Source of the DNA: Dipylidium caninum
Taxonomy: Eukaryota; Platyhelminthes; Cestoda; Cyclophyllidea; Dipylidiidae
NCBI GenBank assembly: GCA_017562135.1
Contig: QEYB01000629.1
Span: 434,001 to 498,000, forward strand
Length of the DNA stretch: 64,000 nt
Direction: 5' to 3'
The notes beneath the pieces are model-generated. The model did not search any database. It worked only from the letters and a program-made list of their open reading frames with translations, and was not told the origin of the DNA. The position numbers and the translations under genes were made by a program. Numbering within the stretch: position 1 is the first letter of the stretch; every line of letters begins with the position of its first letter. Below are positions 49,701-61,700 of the stretch, one piece after another.

Positions 49701-52700
49701 AATGCACCGTCTCATCTGGTTTTGTTTTCTTTTCGTGAATGGCCTTGTGGGGAGAAAAAGGTACAACCGAGGCTGGGGCCAGTAAACAGAAGGAGCAGAG
49801 CTTGTCATGGCATTTGGTCTGTTTTCAAGTCTCCTCCAAGGTCGTGTCATCTCGATTTAGTTTCAGAATTTCGCGCACTTCAAGAACTCATGGTGCTTGG
49901 GAGCTGTGCCCTTGTGTGATGCGAAGGCCAGCCCAGTGGATCAAGCCGGCTAAATGACGAACAGGTTGGACACAGTTTTGTCGCGAATTAGAACACTTCC
50001 TAGTACTTCATCTGAATCCCGCAACATTTCTGAGGCATCAATTTCAGTTAGAAGGTGAGAAATTGTTTTCTTTAACAGTCTCTTCCAACTCGGATCTCCA
50101 CTTAGTGTCAGAAGAGCAAAATAATATGGTCCATTTTGAAGTGCAGACTTCTACTTATGGGGATTCACGCATGCCACGTCGAGAGTTTTAGCTTAGCAAG
50201 CTGTCGGACCGGCTGAAAATGGCACACACTTACCGATGATGGTGGGACAAGTCGGAGAGTCTACCTCCGTGAGGAGCTGGGCGTCCAACACCACGATTGA
50301 TTCCTCCGGTCCGTAGGAGGTGCACTTGATCTCCACGTAGGTGTCCTGACAGACAGTCCTCGACTTAATCATCTGTGGACCTTAGGGGACAGATTTCCCA
50401 GTGATACTCCAAAATGATTAGGTAATCGCAAGTTCAACATAATCTACGTATTCTCTACTAGCGAGGCCTTCAGCTGTTGAGGAAATTGCACCTACCTGCA
50501 GGCTTATACTGAGCCCCTGAGGCCAATTAAGCGATTCAGTGTTGCGCAACAGGAATGTGGGTCTGAACCACTCCAAAACCTTCCATTAATCCTCCTATTT
50601 GGCTGTGTAAACCAATCGACTAGAGAACGGCTGTTGCAAGTGATTTTAAGATACGTTTAGCGGCAACTTTTACGTCCCAAACGTCAACCCTGGTTATTTC
50701 AAACCGAAGAGGCACTCCACCGTGTCAGACAGAAGTTATTACGTTAAAGGCTCATGCACAGTTAATTGCCACTTCTTCTGCCGCTTTTAGAGGTCCCGAC
50801 AATTACACCCAAGCAGGGCAGACATTTTGCTCTTTCCTCAGACCTTAAAACTCTTTGACCAATCTGTTACAGCTGCGCTATTTTATAACTAGTCATGAAA
50901 TGAGCTCATTTAATCCTCCCCTTTTTCCTCTGTCCGCAAGAAGCCATTGCCCAGTGCTCTACTCTTAGTGTATGGTCAGTTTGAATCTCAGCTCATGTGG
51001 CCTCCGCATGCTGCTTGCGTCTCAAAGGACGGGTAAATAAAACGCACGTCTGCCTGTGTCATAATAACAGATCATTCGAGTTACTAAGAAGATTTTTGAT
51101 CCATTTCATCTTGAGCGCTTACAGGAAGGTGAAAGCTAGGATGAACTGTTGAGTTTATTGAGGTTTCAAGTCAAACGGCGACTTACTGGGCTCGCACCGA
51201 TACGAGATGAGCATTTCGTTGGAAATGCCTCGGCAAAGAGTCTGATTTGTGGCAAATTGGTCGGGCGAGACATCACAGTTTGTCTTGCTCTCGCACATCT
51301 GCTTGAGGGGCTGAAAATGATAAGTGTTGCCTTGAAATGTGGACCGAAATTTCATTCGATCATTACCACTGCCTTATTCCCGCCCATACTCCTTCCCCCT
51401 TGCGTTTAAATTCCTCCATTCTTCCCTGCGTCTAACGGAATAACCGAAATTTTCACTGAAACACCTTAACAAGTATTTACTCATAATCCTAGACGTCCCA
51501 ACAGGAAGTGCTCAAATTCACTTTTTTTAATTTTGCATCTGCATGTTCATTTGAAAGCGACTAATGACAAGTTCCTCAGACAGAAGTGATTGAGACACCG
51601 TTTATTCTGCCCGGTTAAAGTAAACATTTCTCCACCCTATGTTTGCACGTAGTAAACACACTGTCGAGACAATACCATCCTCGTGGACTGTGCATATCAA
51701 ACACACACGCACCCACCCCGAAAAGGTAATCGTAGAAAAAAGATGGAAATGATTTGGTATGATTAATCGTCTTCTGTCCTGCCCAATAAGAACTACTGAG
51801 GCGGATATCAGCCGGCATCTATGAGCATTAAAGTCTCAGTTTGGCATGCGATTTCGGAGTAGTTTGGAGAAGCCGTCTGACAGCTCCTTTGCCGGGAACA
51901 TTAAGTCTCTAATGTGGTTTGCGTAGGCGAGAAATCATTTGCGGCTTAGACAGACCGAGACCATTTCTACGCCCCCTTCAGAAATGTGACGCGGAAAGAG
52001 CCACATGATAAGGAGGCAAGGAGCCGTCTCGCATCTCGCCGTTTTCTGCCACTTCTTATGGGTAATCACCACTTTCAGGTTATGCACTTTTCCCAGACGG
52101 AAAGTGGCTTGATTTCATTACCAAAAAGCAGGCTGTGGGCCAAGTGGAGGGCTCGATAACGTGACGAAATGCGCGGGAATTTAAGTGGTCACAATAATCT
52201 TTTTCAACCTACGAAACGAGTTAGCTGCCGCCCCTCTTTTCCAATAGACGAGGGGAAAGCGGCAATTTTTATGTTAGACGAAATTACCACTGCTCTAAGC
52301 GCCTGCGACTATGTTTTTTCCTCGACCGTTTCCTCCATACTGTTGACTATGGAGAGGAACCTGCATCAAGCAGAACAAAACTACCATGAGGAGAAGGCTA
52401 CCCTTTGTGTTGTGAGGCAAAAAGTTAGTTAATGAAACGATATGAAAGGGCAAACTTTCACCACAATATAAGGAGATTAATAATGCCGAGGGTGAGACAG
52501 AAAAGATGGCCCTAAGGGAAAAAATTGGACTGCCCGGAAGTGCTCTGCCGCACACGAGTGTTCTTGGCTCTGAGCCTACTTCGCATCTCGAAATCTGTGG
52601 TGGGTTTTACAGGGGGTGCGAGGAATGGGGGTTATGTGACTGTCTTAATGAGGTGACGACGGAGGGAAGCGGAATTTGTTGGACCGGATTGCAATTCACC

Positions 52701-55700
52701 CCCATTCAAGCATTGGGCAAACCCAAAACGGGCTTGTACCTCGTACCTTGTACCGCTTTATGACAGCGAGTTTTCGCCATAGGGAGTGAAATAATGGGTT
52801 ATGGGGAAGTAGGGGAGGTCTCTTATTTGATGACCCACGTAAACACGTCTGCAAGTGAGCGGAATCAGGCTGGACGTAGGGCCTAAGCCTCATCGGCAGC
52901 ATTGGCGGCGGTGGAGGCGCAAATGACACGAGAGGGGTCATATGAAAGGGAACGGCAGTTGGTGGAGTTTTATGGCGCTGCTGACAGCAGCAGAGTTCAC
53001 TACACCTTTTCTATTAACCCGGTGAACATCTCGCACCCTCACTTAAAGTACTGCCACATGCAGGCAGAGGGCCGCCGCATTGGCCTGTGGAAGGAGGAAA
53101 TAGACTTGTGGCATTTCTCGCCACTCCTCCACCACTGCGTGACAGCAGGAACGTTAGTTTTAATGGGGAGAGTTGGGCCACACTTACTTTGGTGAATTTC
53201 CTCTACACAGAGAAGTTTTCTAGGAGGGTCAAATAAACGACGGAATCGGAATGAATTTTGCCCAAAGTGTGTGGTCCAGAGTTAATACACCGACAGAGTG
53301 CGCATATGCAGTAGCAAAATCTACGGAAAGAAAACGTTTTTGTTCCACCCAGGAGACAGAAAACTCATTTTGCCGTTTTTGGCAGTCTAAAAGCGACCGC
53401 TTCGGTACTAGCGCTTTATTTGTGCCTGAATGCGGGACATCGTACTACATCTACGCAGGCAACACCACATATGCGCAACGCGGCGACTTCATCACCTGCG
53501 ATGGGCTCGCCACGTCCCCACGTCCCACGTCCACCACCGCGGACAGGGGTTACGGCCTCCGTGGGCTGCCTCATCTGTCGTGAATTCACCTATACTCGTT
53601 TTGTTTGCGTTTTACCCCTTTCCCTTAAACTCTTTTAAAGATGCTTAGCGTCGTCACGCCTTGACAGGCTCCTGGATTCCCACACTAGTGCGATGTCTCG
53701 AGTTCCCTTTACTTAACCTCACTATTAACGTGAAGATAACGCCTTTTCGTTATTCTCTTAAGGCATCATTCCACGCAAATTGTTTCTCACCTGAGGTTAG
53801 ATTAAAATAAACTAAATGTTCTAAGCGCCACTCTTTTTTCTTTTCTGCTTTAAAGTGTATTTAATTAGTCAGCACATTAAAGATTACCAGTGTTGCTGTT
53901 GGAGTAGTTGAAAAATGTCTGCCTTACCGACGCAATTAATCCCCTCAACCAGTCGCCGGGGTGGTCGTCTCAGCCAAGCAACTCATGTCCGCACAGTCGC
54001 CATTCCTACTTTAATCGCCTCAATTTGACTTCAATTAGCCTTTTGAAAACTCCTCCGAATACGCAACCGCACTCAAAAGTGCCAAAGTTTGCTGGGCGAT
54101 TAACTAACATCCTGTAAGACACGAAAACTTCGTGATGGATCTTGTTCGTAAAGGACGACAGGAGAGATGAGACCGGTTATTTTTCCTAGACTCAGCCAGT
54201 GTGAAATTGAGTCCAATTTTCTTCCCCTCCGGTTTCCCAGTCAGCTACAAGTCCCACCATCCGCTCTCATTTACAGGTAACCCAGTTCCGCAGAGCATGT
54301 CGAAGAGACAAATACAGGGGAAGCCAAAAGCGAAATGTGTTAAGCATTAGACTGGCCTATAAATAGCTAGACAGGACCATAGAGGCTTCAACTTCACAAA
54401 GTACTTACTCATAGATGAAAAAACACCTTAATGCGGGAAGAGAACTGGGATTTGAGAGAATTGGCTAATAATCACGGCAATCCAAGGGCTGAATTAGAAG
54501 AGTTATCAAGGGGAACTTGTCAGGAGTTTAAGCTTGGAGGAAGAAAGGGGAAGGAACACTACAGTGCTCCATAATATGCCCCTTTGAAATATTTTTCAAC
54601 ATAGTCAGACGAATATTCCGTAGGCTCACCGCAAAGCCTATGGCGTCAACATTATTAAAGTGGCCTCGTATGCAGACTTAGACGGAAGCCCTTTCAAAAT
54701 CAGCGCTTACTCTACTAACCTCTCTGTGAACACGCCAAGCCATCCCAACACAAAGGGAGTTATTGTCGTGACCTGATTAGACATCGAGTCCAAGCACAAA
54801 ATGCCGCAGATTTTTGATAGTGGGTGCACGTCATTTTATGGCCAATCTTACAAGCCCCTTTACACCACTGCATGGCAAAGAAATTTAAAGATACCCACCT
54901 TGGTAACATCTTTAGCCATCAAGCAAAAGGCCGGAGTGATCTCGTTGACAAGAGAGGCGGATGTGATGGGGGAAGAGAGGGAATGACAGAGCGCCACTCC
55001 CTCGGGAAGAGCGCTTCTGGACTGTATAAGGGCTGACTGTGGTCCATGGAATGCTGAGACTATGTAAATTTGCATCCCAGAAGGGCAGAGAAAGGTCCGT
55101 TGCGCTGGACGGTGAGCCGAGCAAAGAAGGATCTCTTTAACTCGAAACACAGATGCCTCCGGCTCAGCTCCTACAAGTCAGTGAAGTATAAAAGTAGTTA
55201 TACCTCGACCGCAGACATTTTACATCCTGAAGCCTCCTACAAGTGGTCTGGAGGCCTAACACCGCGGTAATTCACTCGCGGTATGAATGAACTTAGTAGA
55301 ACCCAATGGAGTTAGTAGTCTACACATCTGCAAAATAGCGACTTCCAATGTCCAGCGAGTGACCAAATATACTGCATAAGTTTGAATGGGTTTAGGTTAA
55401 AAATTTGCAGATGGCCAGCACTCATTCGACCGTTGAAGAAAAAGGAGGCAATTGAAACCACGGTCTAGGCCGACGCCGGTAGAAGGCAAAAATGAGGTGC
55501 CACTCCGAGAATCTTCAGGAACTAATCAGTCAGTCTTATCAAGGGTTTTGCATGGGTGCACTAAGGCGTGAAGAGTCTATACCTCAGTGAAGTACGGTGT
55601 GGGAGAGATTGCAGACAATAAATTTCCAGTTCGACGCCAACTATGCCAAGAAAGGCAATTCGATGCCATCACAGCCTTATTGACTACACGATGGAGCCCC

Positions 55701-58700
55701 GCGGAGCCGTCGAAGCCAGTCACCATCTACTTTGGCGCATTTAATGCTACTGCAATGCAGAAGTATGAAATACACCAGGTCGAAACGAGGCATCCACCAG
55801 AATATTTTAGAATGACACAGTAAAACAATGTGTAAATCGGCTTTACTTTCATGTTTTTACTGGAAATATACGAGAAGGGCGAAATACAACTTGAAACTGG
55901 TTCCTTAAGATTTCGTATGTCCTGTGACACGCATGCGCAGCGTTATGAAGCTATTCGGAAGCTGCATAAGAATGCGATTTTGAAAAACTCAACTTGGAAT
56001 GTCTCGTACACCATCACCGTCAGTTTGATGTCTTTGCGCTCTCACTGAACAACCAAATCATCAGATTTTAACAATTAATAAGACATGAAATTTTGTTTCA
56101 CATAAAGGCTACAGAGAATGTTTCATCAGTGAGGTGCCGAGAGGAGTTGACACATGAGTGGGTGTACCGAAGGCATTTTTTCGAGGGTGGAACAGGTCAA
56201 CTGCGAAAACGCCCAAAAAAAAGTTCAAATTATCTCGGCCTCGCCTGTATGAAGAGTAGTCTGTGCGTACTTCCTTTCGGGAATCGTTGCGCCCAGTCAC
56301 TCTACTATGACGCCGGTGGCCTTCACCCGAGAAGTGGACAAATCTTCAGCTTAATGCATTTTTAAGAGCAGGTCCTTCTTGAAATAAAAATCGAATCATT
56401 GTTGAATTTGAGGGGATCAAAGAACACGAATATCATCCTCTTGTGATTCTGCAACTAAGTTCAAAATCATCTATCGTGTCAAGGGGGTATGAGAAGTGGC
56501 CTGAGGAAAGAATTTACTTGCTTAACAATGGCGAACCATGCAGCTTGTTAAGTTAATTAGAGTAGTTTTGCTGTCAAACGGCACGAATTCAAGAAACATG
56601 GTCTGCCAAACCTCGCAACGATCTCAAAATAGCATCAAGGTATTGAAGTGAATATTCGGCCTGTATGATTGAAAAACCAGCTCCCTTTTGGTGGTACCAC
56701 CGTTCCGTTGGGACTTAATAGGCCAGAGGGGCCGAAATGATTATTCTACAAGATTAAAGGCTGACAAGCAACTTAGAGAGAAGGAAGGAAGGAAGGAAGG
56801 AAGGAGGGAGTGAGAGAATGAAACAGGGAGGGAAGGAGAAGAGAACAAATGTTGACACTCCAAGAGGCACGTACTGTTCGAGAGGCAAAACTCCAGCAAT
56901 CCTCGTACCCTTCAATGATGCGGTCTGTCCGTCTGCTTCATTCTCCATCATCCGATTTACTGTGACGGTATTGAAAAAGCACATTCTGTTTAGTAGGCTT
57001 GTTCCTCCTAATGTAACAGCTTCCAACAGCCTTACAATCGCTACCATATCACGTGATTCAACTTGAGGGCTAAATTTGCTCGCAAGTAAAGGTAAAACGT
57101 GGACAACGGGGACGATGTTCCATGAACTCTTCACTAAACCACCTACTTTGTGGAACGAAGAGATATCGCGAGTTAACCTTACCATTATGTGGCAAAATAA
57201 TTAAGTACCAGCAACCAAACAAACCCCTTGTACTGTTTCACCTCAACCAAAGGCATCTGGAGATGGCACAAGTCAGCATGCCCGTCTCTAGAGAAAGCAA
57301 GATTTTATTTGTTCTCATTGCACCTTAGCGAATACGACAACTGTCATTAGGACAAAATCGTAATTTTCGAGACCACACTTCATACAGTGAAAACAGACTT
57401 GGCAGACTCCAGGCAAGGTTGACACTCCAACCGCATGGATACTAAGCAGTCTTCATGCTCTTCCCAGGCGCCTCTGACTGCACCAGAAACAGCAAATAAG
57501 TTGGGAAGAACGAGACGACTCATGTGTGAACCAGCACGAAGTATCAAGAGGGGTTTAGAAGGAGGTGAGCCACAAGGACTCTTGTCTCCTGACCCCGCCA
57601 AAGTACTCCTTGGAAGTTACCTCCGTACCAAAACTTCTTATCACCCGATGACGGAGCAATTGCCTTTTCCAAAATTGTTTGATTAATAGCCGTTATTTGA
57701 GGTTGATGGGTATCCGGGAAACAAACGTCGGGAAGGGAAAAACGAAATTGCCTGAGAGGAGAGAAAAAACTACTGCTAGCGCGCATGAGATATGGCCATT
57801 TCTCCGGGAATTTCAAACATAATCGAAACACTCAGGATTCGCTAATTCGACCAGACCCACGGGCTCTAGTGTCGGGGACCAGTGGTACGCCCAACTCTCG
57901 TGACTCCAATTGACTTGGGAAATGTGATGCCTTACATCGTCACCAGCCCTTTTTTTAGATTTCAACGTTGTCTACCTGGTTGACATTTCTACCTGCAGGC
58001 ATGCTATTTCTGCTTGCGTCTCGGCCACGTCGTCTTTTCAAAATATGGAATCGAAAGCGAGGACATTGCATGTCTCCTTCTAAACACAACAACCTGCTCA
58101 CTTTCGACCTCTCACTCTCTGGAAGCACTAAATTTTCTCGGTGTCCATCTTTTCGAAAAAGTAGAGCCCTTTCAGTCCATTGTTGCCTCCTCATTGACGG
58201 ATGTCAAATATGACTTCAGACGAGCTGAAATAATAAATTCGTTCTGACTGCTGGGACAGAGACAGATGTTGCAAACCATCTGGATGCGCAAGAGCCTATT
58301 GCCGCGTCACTTGGCAAACTGCCTGGCCCGCTGTGCACTGGGGTAGGACGGCGGAATGGCCCTGCTCAATCTAGCTAACTCAGCTATGACACAATGGCGC
58401 GATGAACCGTTAATAAACGCCACGTTAAGCTCGGATATTCCGGGGACTCGGAGTGGGGGAGTTGGGCTCTCCGTCTGCTGACCTACCACTCTCTGCGAGA
58501 TTTAAAAGCATTGGGAAAGGAGAGGGGGCCGCTTTAAGCTGAAGTATATCCGTTTCCGCGTTTGCGACCCGTGTGTTGAAAGTATTTAGATGCTTTCGTG
58601 GCCCAAGAAAATGTGACCGTCACGTATATCTATTCAGTGAGTAGCCGGTGAAACGAAAGAAGTCATACAGAAATAAAATCACATCTGAGGATCATTTTCC

Positions 58701-61700
58701 TCAACGCACAACTCTTTAACCTTTTTACCTTAAAATAATGGCCCAAAATTTCGCTTGAGAGACATCTCCTTTCCCCTCATTTTGGGCGTAGAGAGCAAAT
58801 TCTACGGCTGACATTAAATTGGAAATTCCCAAAAAAATGTTGGCATGACCTGCGAGAACACCAACATGAGCTCTCACCGCCAGCATCATGTATTGCCTGG
58901 GCCTGGAGGATCGGGACTATGCTTCCAGGTTAGGGAATGTCACAGTGTTTCCCTAGGAAGTACAGAATATCCGATACAAATGGAAGCCAATTCACTGATG
59001 GTTTGAAGACTACAAAAGTCTCAGCTATCGCCCCAGTAATTACTGCTTGCAATAGCTGTCGGAATTCACAGTCCTAGTGAAAAGGAGTCCTCTTCAACAC
59101 ATATGTTCATCCTATCCAGGCAATTGAGAATGGAGAGAAAGGAACAGACTCCATTAAAGATATTGCGCTGATTGCTGTGCAATCCTTTCACCGTCAACAG
59201 ATCCTTATCAAACTTGGTAGACAGAATTGGAGAGGCCCGTGTTGCCGCCTGAGATAGCTGACTGATCCGTCATCCAAAAAGCGCCGAGACGAGGTTGTTC
59301 TGTTTCCATTAACTATCTTGAATCTACGCTAATTGGAGCACTCCCTCAATCTGTCAACCATGCTTCTATTCCAACCTTACTTTTTAGAGAATACAGGCGA
59401 CACTTTAGGTTATGAGACCCAATATGCCGCTTCGATAAAAAATCTTTTGAATAAATTCCTGTGGGAGATTGAATTTAATAAGGATGCATACTGAGATGGA
59501 GATCCTGGGGAAAAGATCGGCGGTTGATTTGTCTGAGTTGCCCCCAAAGTGTCCAATAGACAATCTTCAAACTTTAACTGAGGAACTCGTATTCTCCGAC
59601 GACTTTCAGTGGACAAGGGAATCTTATAGGCCCTGGATCGTGGCTTATTTTAATCCTTCAAACAAAAGCTAACAGTTGAACAAAACAGGTATACCATGCC
59701 ATCGTCTGAATACGTTTCTCTTTTTATGTAACAAAGGGGAAAATACGACTGGCTTGGCGTCTGACACGTGGTGGTTTGAAGCGCCTCTCGGGAGGATGGA
59801 TTATATAAAGTAGACCATTGTTGGGGATCCACGATGTCATATACCTTTGGACTACCGCTGGTGCGAGAATTGCTGAGGTAACTGTCAAACAATGTAGTCA
59901 TTTCTCCAAATTCCTATGTCTAAATATGATCCGAAGCAAACGGCTAGATTCAGTAGATAATGAAATGACATACTCGCTAAAAGAAGGGGCAGCTACAAAC
60001 ACCTTCACGCGGAGTTGGTAAAAGACCTAGTTACGAACAGAGGGAGTTCCGCATAAACGCCAATTTCCAATCTCTCTCCGGACACAACGTCTTCCTTCCC
60101 CTTCTGTGAACTCTAGGGACCTGGCAGTAATTCACAACGGAAAAGGATTTTGGTATACGATTAAATCGCCACTGTAAATAATGATACATATTGAGTTCAA
60201 GCCGTCTAGCTGTATCATCCAGTTAGCAGTAAGTGAATGGTCAGCAGGTTATTTTCTCCGGTAGTAGGGTTTTCAGATACCTCTAGCCATCAATCGTCAG
60301 GACCAGCATCTGCCTGCGATACTCAGTCATCAGCATGTCCTTGAACATACCCTTCTATTAATCCCTTCTTCTCGAGGAGAGCTGTAGTCATGAAAGAGCT
60401 TGAAAGCCTCCTCAAAGAACAGTTGGACGGTGTGGCGTATGCGTATCTGCCAGGAAAGATGGACCGAGTTGGGGTATGGAAGTATCCAAGACCAAAGCCC
60501 CCATGAAGCTAAGGTTGGCGAAGATCCAAGCCCCAACTAATCAGGTTTTCGATAATTCGATGAGTAGATAACTGCTCGAAAGCCTCGGAAACGCAATTTA
60601 TAAAGTGGACGAATCAGAGGACAAACAAATGAATTGGAACAGAGGATTTGCGGTCGGCCTTCTAGGCGTTGAGATGACTAGGATAAATTTGTGGGTGGGC
60701 TGGGGCAAACAAATAAGCGTACGTACGAAAGAACGGCTGCTCGGTGGGTGGAAAGGAACTCGAATTAGCCTAAGGACTGTTAAATGGGTGGGGAGGATGA
60801 ATAAGTAGCCGCGGTAATGAAAGGGAGAAGGATTTGCGGGGGCGTTAGCCCTTACTGAAGTACTGACAAATGAGCCCACTTTATGTGTAGACAGATGAGG
60901 TGGCAGGTACTGGACCGATGTGACGGTGCTTGTGCGCCGAGGTGAACGTAAACCCCTCCGATTTGCCTCCAGTCTTCTTTATTCCCCGCCTTGTGCGCCA
61001 TTTGCCGACGGTCTCGGCTGAGTAATGTTACGCCAGTCAGTGGACGCTGCATTCGTTAGTGAGATGCGCTAGCCGGTTGTCACAATGACGGATGTACGCA
61101 TGTCTGCACGCACGGATTTGCTCTTTCCTATCTACACGCCGAGCCTTTTTGCAGTTAATCGGAGGGAAGCCTACGCGGCAAATGGGAGGAGTTTGCCGAT
61201 TGCAATACACCGCTGAACCTCCCCTTCCCTCCTATCACCAGATCAGGTTGAAAACAGCGTCTCCTAAGACCTTCGAACAATTTCCTCCGACCGTAGGATT
61301 CGGGAAGGTCGCGTTCCGTGCGCGAACTTTTGTCCGCAGACGTAAATGAAATCTGTTTTCAATTTCGCATGAAGGAATGAAAAAGTGCGTTCCATTCTCA
61401 CTAGGAGAAGAGGGTAAAAACTCACTAAAATTGTTGAATTTCCACTCGGAGGGCGCTTTTCGGAATCGAACGCTACTTATTCGAATTGTCAGAATAAATT
61501 TGATCCTCAACGTATGGTCTTTACCAACTACTTTCCGCAAAAAGGCTGCGGTCGTTCTGGAGGCATCATTGGAGGTAGTTTCGCAGAGGAAAAAAGCGCT
61601 TTTCGACAGAGAATCTTGCTAAATTACTGTTGTCCGCGAGAGGATACAAAAAGGTGGTGACGTGAGAGATTACATTACACTTGTGCAAACGCGTTGGTAG

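Noticed and set aside
60390..60506. Short plus-strand frame MKELESLLKEQLDGVAYAYL onwards
   Set aside because: Protein-like but only 38 codons, with no family or splice support.
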